From the NCBI GenBank assembly GCA_019417975.1, contig DYCT01000157.1, forward strand, positions 1-5,303: a stretch of 5,303 nt of DNA. The letters run 5' to 3'. A program made the position numbers and the translations under genes. Below, piece by piece: positions 1 to 5,303 of this stretch. Below the pieces are notes generated by a model. It was not told the DNA's origin, ran no database searches, and saw only the letters and a list, made by a program, of their open reading frames with translations. Every line of letters begins with the position of its first letter. The first letter of the stretch is position 1. The stretch comes from Bacteroides sp. (GTDB lineage: Bacteria; Bacteroidota; Bacteroidia; Bacteroidales; Bacteroidaceae).

Positions 1-2404
1 GATTAGCTATTTGCTGGTGCAAGATGTCGGCAAGGTTATCGTGAAAAGCCTTTGATTCTTCTTTACTTTGATGTGTTCCATCCTGCAAGGCGAATTTAAT
101 ATCTGTGCGCAGATTAAAAAGCAGACTTACAATAGACTGCGATTTTGCCGGTTTGGCACCTTCGGGATTCATCTCGAAATATTCAAAATTCCGATAAAAG
201 TCGAATATCAAAAACTCTTCCTTATCTTTACCTTCGCCAAACAGGTTTTCGCACAAACGTGTACCTCTACCTATCATCTGCCAAAATTTTATCTTAGAGT
301 GAATAGGTTTGAAGAAAACCAAGTTCACGATTTCAGGCACATCAATGCCCGTATCAAGCATATCGACCGATACGGCGATTTGAGGTAGCCTTTCTACGTC
401 TGCAAATTTGTCAATCAGGTCGGATGAATACTTTTCTTTATCGTCAATTACCCGGCAGAAGTCTGGCCCCAAGTCTGGGTAAAGGACAGCAAACCGTTCG
501 GCTATGAGTACAGCATGTTTGTGATTGTAGGCGAATATGATGGTTTTGCCTATCAGGGTATCGTCTTTCACACGGATACCATCGTTCATCAACCTGTTCA
601 GCACATAGTCGACAGTATCGTGGTTGTAGATGTATTTGAATATTTCCGTTGCATTAATGATGCGGCTATACGGGTCGCCCGGTTCTAAGCCAGCCTTCAT
701 CTTCTCATACTCGAAAATCTCATCCAACTGCTCCCGTTCTTCCGGGGTAAGCTGATCGGGGTCAATTCCTTCCGTCAGAATCTTTGAATTATCTTTTATT
801 GCACGGAACGGCTTCAGATACCCATCGGCTACCGCTTCGTCATATTCGTAGCTGTCGGTCGGCTCGCCCTGCTCCATCCCGAAGAGGTCGTATGTGGAGC
901 GGTCCACTTCATCGCGTGGAGTTGCCGTCAGTCCCAAGAGCAGCCCGTCGAAATACTCGAAAATAGCTCCATACTTGCCAAACACACTACGATGAGCCTC
1001 GTCAATGATGATGAGGTCAAATCTGCCTAATGAAAACGTCTTGGCATCCTTGTCCAAATGTCCTATCATGGTCTGATAGGTGGAGAACAGGATGCGTGCC
1101 GATATATCCACATCACTGTCACGCAAGGAACTGACCGTCATATTAGGCAACAACTTGGCGTAATTCCTTTTTGCCTGATTGACCAGCTCTATACGGTCGG
1201 CCAGGAACAGCACATTCTTCACCCAGTTGTTCCGCACCAACACGTCTACGAGCGAGATGCTGACACGCGTCTTTCCCGTACCGGTAGCCATTACCAACAA
1301 AGCACGGCGGTGCTTGCTGTTGTAATGCTTGCAAACCGATTCAATCATCCGCTTTTGGTAGTTACGGTTGGTTATCCTGTCCGAAATCTGCAAATCAGTA
1401 ATATCCGCCCGACCACGCTGCGCAATCATACGGCGCAACTCATCAATGGTATGGAATCCCATTACTTTACGTGACGGATAACCGATTCCATCTATTATAT
1501 TGGTTTCAAAACCATTGGTGTAATAGATTACCGGTCGAGGACAAACGTAGCGTGCAGCCAAGCAATCGGCATATAATTCCGCTTGGTGACGACCTGCTAC
1601 AGCATCCACGCTAGTACGCTTTGCCTCCACTACAGCCAGTGGCGTTCCGTCCGCATCAAACAGTACATAGTCTGCATATCCCATACCGCTCTCATTAGGC
1701 ATACCTTGCACCTCTATCTCTATTCCGGCTTGACGAGGAACGATTTTTCCCACCTGTTCTGTTACTGTCCAGCCTGCTTCGTGAAGTAACAGGTCGATAT
1801 ACAATTTTCGGGTTTCCGCTTCCGAGAGGTCGTTTACAACAGGCCGGGCTTCCACTGTTGCAGGCTGTGCATCGGAACTTTCTCCCACCGCCCGCGCCAA
1901 GGCATCAGCAGATTGCGTGGTAGCGGCTTGTGCTTGGTCGGGTTGAGGAACAACGGTAAGCGTACTCGTTTTTGCCGACTGAGGAACCAATTCTTTGTCA
2001 AAGTCAGGCAATGTATCAATCACCTGCCAAGCCAACATGATAGAACCCACAATGTAATAAAGGTTCAGCACGGCAAAGAAAGATTCCCGTCGTCCCACAA
2101 ATCCGTCATTGGCATGTGCTGCATTGTTTCCGATTTTGCGTACATAGTGGATGCGTTTCATCAGGTCTTCGCTATTTACAAATGCCGTGAAGCGTTCATC
2201 GGTGGTGAGCGAAAGCAACGAAGCACGTTCTCCTATTTGCCACCCCTTCAGGCGGTAAACTGTCTTAACCATTGTTTCCAGTGCCAACCGTGCCTGCTGT
2301 GCCGAAATCATCGGATTAGTCGCTTGAAAATTCTCTGCTATGGCACAATAACGGTGGATTGTTTCTAATCCGTCAATGTCTTTTATAATGTCGAAGTTCC
2401 TCAT
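1..2404 (-). CDS. hsdR: Type I restriction endonuclease subunit R (HsdR), C-terminus cut off by window edge
   Basis: This is the motor and nuclease subunit of a Type I R-M enzyme. It binds the HsdM-HsdS methyltransferase, translocates unmethylated DNA using ATP and cuts it. The reading frame is open for 801 codons from the ATG at 2404 to the left edge, with no stop or frameshift. Domains in order: a DUF4145-like helical domain at about 35-125 (R89-KIGNNAAH-97); an Ala/Gln/Ser/Thr/Pro-rich linker at about 141-190; a PD-(D/E)xK nuclease with D245, E260 and K262, followed by the Type I QxxxY motif at Q274-Y278; then a superfamily 2 helicase with Walker A MATGTGKTR at 372-380, DEAH at 468-471, TATP at 493-496, DTGIDVPE at 684-691 and QMIGRGTR at 709-716. 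All catalytic motifs look intact. The layout resembles EcoAI/EcoEI-type HsdR, so the missing end is probably the EcoEI_R_C-like domain (inference). The start is fixed by an in-frame TAA two codons upstream (2408-2410). It lies 7 nt after the small ORF's stop and is probably translated from the hsdM-hsdS transcript. Confidence 0.96.
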   Translation of the reverse strand, partial: MRNFDIIKDIDGLETIHRYCAIAENFQATNPMISAQQARLALETMVKTVYRLKGWQIGERASLLSLTTDERFTAFVNSEDLMKRIHYVRKIGNNAAHANDGFVGRRESFFAVLNLYYIVGSIMLAWQVIDTLPDFDKELVPQSAKTSTLTVVPQPDQAQAATTQSADALARAVGESSDAQPATVEARPVVNDLSEAETRKLYIDLLLHEAGWTVTEQVGKIVPRQAGIEIEVQGMPNESGMGYADYVLFDADGTPLAVVEAKRTSVDAVAGRHQAELYADCLAARYVCPRPVIYYTNGFETNIIDGIGYPSRKVMGFHTIDELRRMIAQRGRADITDLQISDRITNRNYQKRMIESVCKHYNSKHRRALLVMATGTGKTRVSISLVDVLVRNNWVKNVLFLADRIELVNQAKRNYAKLLPNMTVSSLRDSDVDISARILFSTYQTMIGHLDKDAKTFSLGRFDLIIIDEAHRSVFGKYGAIFEYFDGLLLGLTATPRDEVDRSTYDLFGMEQGEPTDSYEYDEAVADGYLKPFRAIKDNSKILTEGIDPDQLTPEEREQLDEIFEYEKMKAGLEPGDPYSRIINATEIFKYIYNHDTVDYVLNRLMNDGIRVKDDTLIGKTIIFAYNHKHAVLIAERFAVLYPDLGPDFCRVIDDKEKYSSDLIDKFADVERLPQIAVSVDMLDTGIDVPEIVNLVFFKPIHSKIKFWQMIGRGTRLCENLFGEGKDKEEFLIFDFYRNFEYFEMNPEGAKPAKSQSIVSLLFNLRTDIKFALQDGTHQSKEESKAFHDNLADILHQQIAN

Positions 2405-2411
2405 AACTTAA

Positions 2412-2570
2412 TTAATTTACAGTATCACTTGCCGTATCATTTACAGTATCATTCATGATAACTTGATACTGTAAAATTCTGTCTTTTTCAAGATTTGCAA
2501 CCTGTTGGTCTATCCCCGAAGCTGCATACCGGCTGATGGTCTCTATTAGTTTCTTGTCTATTTCTTTCAT
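2412..2570 (-). CDS. Small hypothetical protein (52 aa) between hsdS and hsdR
   Basis: I do not recognise this protein. It begins MKEIDKKLIETISRYAASG and ends in a run of near-identical four-residue units, NDTV-NDTA-SDTV, plus a final Asn. The N-terminal 38 residues are charged and probably helical. There is no signal peptide, membrane segment or cysteine. The ORF starts 14 nt after the hsdS stop and ends 7 nt before the hsdR ATG, so it fits exactly between the two genes, as expected for a translated, coupled member of the operon. No strong Shine-Dalgarno precedes the ATG, which is not informative in Bacteroidota. Its 3' half coincides with a 12-bp repeat array, and repeat copy changes would keep the frame because the unit is 12 bp. 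Alternatives are a leader-like ORF that tunes hsdR translation, a remnant of a larger gene, or chance. Its tight fit argues moderately for a real gene, but no conservation evidence is available here. Confidence 0.55.
   Translation of the reverse strand: MKEIDKKLIETISRYAASGIDQQVANLEKDRILQYQVIMNDTVNDTASDTVN
2416..2451 (-). repeat. Three tandem 12-bp direct repeats
   Basis: Three head-to-tail 12-bp units lie at 2440-2451, 2428-2439 and 2416-2427. On the coding strand the first and third are identical (TGATACTGTAAA). The middle one (TGATACGGCAAG) shares the first six bases and differs at three of the last six. They fall in the small ORF and encode its NDTV/NDTA/SDTV stretch. The array ends 11 nt before the hsdR start codon. 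The unit length preserves reading frame, so copy number could change without a frameshift. Confidence 0.9.
2440..2475 (-). repeat. Perfect 12-bp inverted repeat with 12-nt loop (candidate mRNA hairpin)
   Basis: Positions 2464-2475 are the exact reverse complement of 2440-2451, separated by 12 bases (2452-2463). In the operon mRNA this would form a 12-bp stem, mostly A-U with three G-C pairs. The same upstream arm can also pair perfectly with the third direct repeat at 2416-2427, which lies just ahead of the hsdR translation start, so two mutually exclusive stems are possible. No run of T follows the stem on the coding strand, so it is not a typical intrinsic terminator. A regulatory role in hsdR expression is inference; the symmetry itself is directly visible. 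Confidence 0.85.
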
Positions 2571-2584
2571 GCCATTGTCTTGTT

Positions 2585-3700
2585 TTAGGAGAAATAATAT
2601 TGCATCCGTTCTGCCATTAGGGTTTCGGCATCGGATAATTGCTGGCGAATCAACTCTTTTTGTTTTTCGATGGCTTCGACTTTTGAAGCGAATGGTTGCT
2701 GCAATTCTATAGGAGGAACTGGAATATGAAAATTTTTAATAGCCTTGAGGTTCAAAGTCTTTTGTGCCACTCCAATCGCAGAATCATCAGCCTGTTTTTT
2801 TCCACCTTCTGATATAAGAAACCATTTTAAGTAAACATTATTAATCTTGTCATGAAGCGGTTTTAGCAATGCGATATGACGCTGAAACATAAATTTCTGT
2901 GGCGAAGAAACGATTGCGGGATTTCCATATGAGCCAACACTTGAATACACAATATCACCTAATTCAATAGGTGTAGATTTCCAAAGCACCTCGTAAGTAT
3001 CTTCATCAATATATTTCTGGACATCAAAATTAATTTCAAAGTTTTTAATATTAGCAACAAAGATAAAGGGAATACCGCTATCTACCCATTTAGGCGACAA
3101 GTGGGTTCCATCTGTAATTTTAGTGCATAAATCGTTAAGAACGGTTATTTCCCATCCTTTCGGATTAGATACAGGGTCTCCAAACATATCAAGGAATATA
3201 GATTGCGCGAGGACATCAAGGTAGGCAATCTGCGCCTTGTAGCCGTCAATCATCGCCTGCACTGCATCCAATTCTGATGCTATTGCTTGTTGGATAGGTT
3301 TATCTTTCGGATATTTGATTTTGACTTCTTTCAAGAACTTAAAATGTCTTGCATAACCGTTACTCGGTATGTTTGACCACTTAATGAAATAATATAGGTA
3401 TTTAGCAGATAGGTTGTTGATCGGTCGTAATACTTTAACACCATCTGCACCTACACAAAAATCAAAATCTACATATTTGACAGTACGAGTATGGTCTCCG
3501 AAGATGACAACATCTCCTAAATCTTTATTAAGATTGTCTTCTGTATCATAATATCCTGATATAAATTCTTTTTCCTGAGAAATAATAGGATATTTCCCAG
3601 TTAACAGGTAATCTTTCTTTTGAACTGCAGCTTTAACTTTTAGAGTCTTGATAGAGTCTTTTATTAAAGCATTCTCCCATTTTGGTTTCTCCACTCTCAT
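2585..3700 (-). CDS. hsdS: Type I restriction-modification specificity subunit S (HsdS)
   Basis: This is the DNA-recognition subunit, which sets the bipartite target sequence for both methylation and restriction. The 371 residues have the usual two-TRD layout. TRD1 is at about 10-131, with the characteristic stretches YPIISQ (37-42), VVIFGDHT (64-71), CVGADG (82-87) and NGYARHFKFLK (114-124). The central conserved helical region is at about 133-182 and includes IQQAIASELDAVQ and LAQSIFLDMFGDP. TRD2 is at about 183-328, with KITDGTHLSPK (194-204), FQRHIALLKP (272-281) and IPVPP (326-330). The C-terminal helix is at about 332-371. The segments starting at P135 (PIQQAIASELDAV) and at E332 (ELQQPFASKVEAI) are related, which is the internal repeat expected of the pseudo-symmetric S subunit. 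At 371 residues it is slightly short but complete. It starts 4 nt after the hsdM stop. Both TRD-coding parts are clearly richer in A+T than hsdM and hsdR. The target sequence cannot be read from the protein. Confidence 0.97.
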   Translation of the reverse strand: MRVEKPKWENALIKDSIKTLKVKAAVQKKDYLLTGKYPIISQEKEFISGYYDTEDNLNKDLGDVVIFGDHTRTVKYVDFDFCVGADGVKVLRPINNLSAKYLYYFIKWSNIPSNGYARHFKFLKEVKIKYPKDKPIQQAIASELDAVQAMIDGYKAQIAYLDVLAQSIFLDMFGDPVSNPKGWEITVLNDLCTKITDGTHLSPKWVDSGIPFIFVANIKNFEINFDVQKYIDEDTYEVLWKSTPIELGDIVYSSVGSYGNPAIVSSPQKFMFQRHIALLKPLHDKINNVYLKWFLISEGGKKQADDSAIGVAQKTLNLKAIKNFHIPVPPIELQQPFASKVEAIEKQKELIRQQLSDAETLMAERMQYYFS

Positions 3701-3704
3701 ACCC

Positions 3705-5201
3705 TTACGAATTTAGCAATTTCTTAAACTCTGCAAAGGCCGCATCAATAGTCTTCTGCCTTTTCTCCATTCGAGCGATAATCGTTTCCGGAGCTTCATA
3801 TTCGACAACTTCACGCTCCACCTCGTGATAACGTTTATAACTGAGGTCGTAGCCGTTGGCACGAATCTCATCGGCAGTAACAAAGAACGATTGCTCTTTG
3901 CGGCTGCGATCGGTTTCCGCTTCGAGGTTGTGAAAACGGGAGATGACATCGGGAATATCGTTTTGTTCGGGCTGTGGAGTGCGTTGTGTAGTAAGCGAGA
4001 ATCCATCGGCACGCATATCGTAAAACCAGACTTTGTCAGTTCCACCTGTACCTGTTTTCGTAAAAATGATGATGGCGGTGGAAACCCCGCTGTAAGGCTG
4101 GAACACCCCCGAAGGCATCGTGATGACAGCTTGCATGCAATGGTTGTCCACCAATGCAGAGCGTATCGTCTTATAGGCTTGTGCATCGCCTGTGAGAACC
4201 GTGTCCGGCACGATGGAAGCACACCGACCGCCCGACTGAAGCATCCGCATCATCAAGGCAAGAAACAGCAGTTCGGTTTTCTTGGTCTTGACAGCCGCTT
4301 TCAACGTATGCGCTATATCGTCAGTGTCGAGGCTACCTGCAAACGGAGGATTGGCCAGACAAAGGGTATAGCGGTTGGTATCGTCATTCTCGTCCGACAA
4401 CGAGTTACGATAGTACAGATTGGGCTCATCCACATCGTGAAGCATCATATTCATACAGCCTATGCGGAGCATGGAAGCGTCCGAGTCCGAGCCATGAAAT
4501 ATCTCTTTGCGGAAACGCTCCTTCTCTTCAATATTAAGCAATTCATCACTTTGATGCTCTGTAATGTATTTGGCTGCTTCCATGATAAAACCGGCAGAGC
4601 CCATAGCCGGGTCGCAGATAGTATCGTCAAGAGTTGGGCGCATCAGTTCCACCATCATACGGATAATGTGACGAGGGGTGCGGAACTGTCCGTTAGTGCC
4701 CGATGCCGCCATTATGCCGAGCATGTACTCATACACGTCCCCCATCATGTCCGCCCCATCGGAAGAAATTTCATCAATCCCCTCAATCACACGTGACAAA
4801 AAACGGGCATCGGTGATTTGAAAAACAGTATCTTCCATTGCTTTACTATAAGCCGACCCCTCTTTTCCCACATAACGCAAAAAGATAAACACATCGTTGC
4901 GCACCCGATTCAACATCTTTGTCGGCTCCATTTCCTTGAATACGTGCCAACGCATTTCATTGTATGGCACATCTTGGTCGGTAGTCGGATTGTGCCACAT
5001 ACCATCTGGAAACGTAGGGTTAAGCAGGAGATCGCCTATAAGATTGGCAATTGCTTCCTTTTCCAACTGTTTGTCATCGAGCATCTTCATAAAGAGCAAA
5101 TAGGTTATCTGCTCAAATATTGCCGAAGTGTTGGTAAACCCTTTGTTCCAGAATGTCTGCCACACAGCATCCACCTTTTGTTTTATATCGCCGGTTATCA
5201 T
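3705..5201 (-). CDS. hsdM: Type I restriction-modification DNA methyltransferase subunit M (HsdM)
   Basis: This is the S-adenosylmethionine-dependent adenine-N6 methyltransferase subunit. Two copies bind one HsdS to methylate the host's own target sites. The 498-residue length is normal for the family. An N-terminal helical HsdM_N-like domain covers about 5-140 (ITYLLFMKMLDD at 32-43). The catalytic domain follows, with GQFRTPRHI (171-179) leading in, SAM-binding motif I as DPAMGSAGF (197-205; DPACGSGGF is more common), and catalytic motif IV as NPPF (284-287), the gamma-class N6-adenine signature. Further family landmarks are ELLFLALMMRMLQSGGR (310-326), IVPD (330-333) and PSGVFQPYSGVSTAIIIF (363-380). 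The C-terminal region at about 455-498 is charged and helical, as expected for contact with HsdS. All key residues are present, so activity is likely. This is the first gene of the operon in the window. The ATG at 5201 lies downstream of a Bacteroidota-type promoter and is preceded by an A-rich leader without a canonical Shine-Dalgarno. Confidence 0.98.
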   Translation of the reverse strand: MITGDIKQKVDAVWQTFWNKGFTNTSAIFEQITYLLFMKMLDDKQLEKEAIANLIGDLLLNPTFPDGMWHNPTTDQDVPYNEMRWHVFKEMEPTKMLNRVRNDVFIFLRYVGKEGSAYSKAMEDTVFQITDARFLSRVIEGIDEISSDGADMMGDVYEYMLGIMAASGTNGQFRTPRHIIRMMVELMRPTLDDTICDPAMGSAGFIMEAAKYITEHQSDELLNIEEKERFRKEIFHGSDSDASMLRIGCMNMMLHDVDEPNLYYRNSLSDENDDTNRYTLCLANPPFAGSLDTDDIAHTLKAAVKTKKTELLFLALMMRMLQSGGRCASIVPDTVLTGDAQAYKTIRSALVDNHCMQAVITMPSGVFQPYSGVSTAIIIFTKTGTGGTDKVWFYDMRADGFSLTTQRTPQPEQNDIPDVISRFHNLEAETDRSRKEQSFFVTADEIRANGYDLSYKRYHEVEREVVEYEAPETIIARMEKRQKTIDAAFAEFKKLLNS

Positions 5202-5243
5202 ATTGTTATCTATCTCTTATCTTTAATATCATCAGTTTGTATG

Positions 5244-5276
5244 CAAAGATATATAATCTTACGCTATATAAACAAT
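5244..5276 (-). promoter_or_regulatory. Candidate Bacteroidota-type promoter for the hsd operon
   Basis: On the minus strand, TATCTTTG at 5251-5244 matches the Bacteroidota -7 consensus TAnnTTTG exactly. ATTG at 5276-5273 matches three of four bases of the -33 TTTG box, with a 21-nt spacer, close to the usual 19-21. Transcription would start near 5237, giving an A-rich leader of about 35 nt before the hsdM ATG at 5201. No operator or repressor site is evident. The -7 match is strong, while the -33 box is partial and sits in AT-rich DNA. Confidence 0.6.
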
Positions 5277-5303
5277 ATCTTAAAACCTTATTCGATATAA
5301 TAC

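Noticed and set aside
1058..2368. Several plus-strand open frames (e.g. 1058-1474 and 1913-2368) and short minus-strand frames inside hsdR
   Set aside because: All overlap the continuous 801-codon hsdR frame, which carries nuclease and helicase motifs in the expected order. None of the alternatives shows a domain.
2440..2475. Inverted repeat read as an intrinsic terminator between hsdS and hsdR
   Set aside because: The stem is AT-rich and is not followed by a T run on the coding strand, and hsdR follows at once. Regulatory attenuation remains possible, but a classical terminator is not supported.
2567..2575. Two-codon ORF (ATG GCA TGA, minus strand) overlapping the start of the 52-aa ORF
   Set aside because: It is too short to interpret and expected by chance; no ribosome binding site favours it.
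3825..4796. Long plus-strand open frame (323 codons) opposite hsdM
   Set aside because: It lies wholly antisense to hsdM, which has full-length family motifs. Its translation is rich in His, Arg and Val with no recognisable domain, so it is a shadow of hsdM codon usage.
4818..5300. Plus-strand open frame running from hsdM into the upstream region
   Set aside because: It is mostly antisense to the hsdM N-terminus, has no recognisable features, and runs through the hsdM promoter region.
1..5303. CRISPR array, tRNA, rRNA, insertion sequence or toxin-antitoxin genes
   Set aside because: No regularly spaced repeats beyond the 60-bp array, no tRNA-like folds, no terminal inverted repeats and no transposase were seen. 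The window is almost entirely filled by the hsd genes.

Overview
The window carries most of a Type I restriction-modification (R-M) locus, all read on the minus strand in the order hsdM, hsdS, a 52-codon small ORF, hsdR. The likely host is a member of the Bacteroidota, probably Bacteroides or a relative. The evidence is the apparent promoter ahead of hsdM, which has a TAnnTTTG -7 box and a TTG-type -33 box, together with A-rich translation starts lacking a strong Shine-Dalgarno and moderate GC content. No 16S rRNA or other taxonomic marker is present, so the assignment is an inference.

Layout, in transcription order (right to left). Positions 5202-5303 hold the upstream region with the promoter. 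Positions 3705-5201 encode HsdM, the N6-adenine methyltransferase subunit, which is complete. Positions 2585-3700 encode HsdS, the DNA-specificity subunit with two target-recognition domains (TRDs), also complete. Positions 2412-2570 encode an unrecognised 52-residue peptide. Its 3' half is built from a 12-bp direct repeat (three units) plus an exact inverted copy. Positions 1-2404 encode HsdR, the restriction and translocase subunit. It is open to the left edge, so 801 residues are visible and the C-terminus lies outside. There is no gene-free stretch longer than about 100 bases.

How the genes work together. HsdM and HsdS form the methyltransferase that protects host DNA at a bipartite target. 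Adding HsdR gives the complex that translocates and cuts unmodified DNA. The intergenic gaps (4, 14 and 7 nt) indicate a single operon with the toxic subunit last. The only element that does not fit a textbook Type I operon is the small ORF and its repeats between hsdS and hsdR, just ahead of the hsdR start. It could be a translational control element or a small accessory protein. I see no evidence of an otherwise undescribed defence system in the window.
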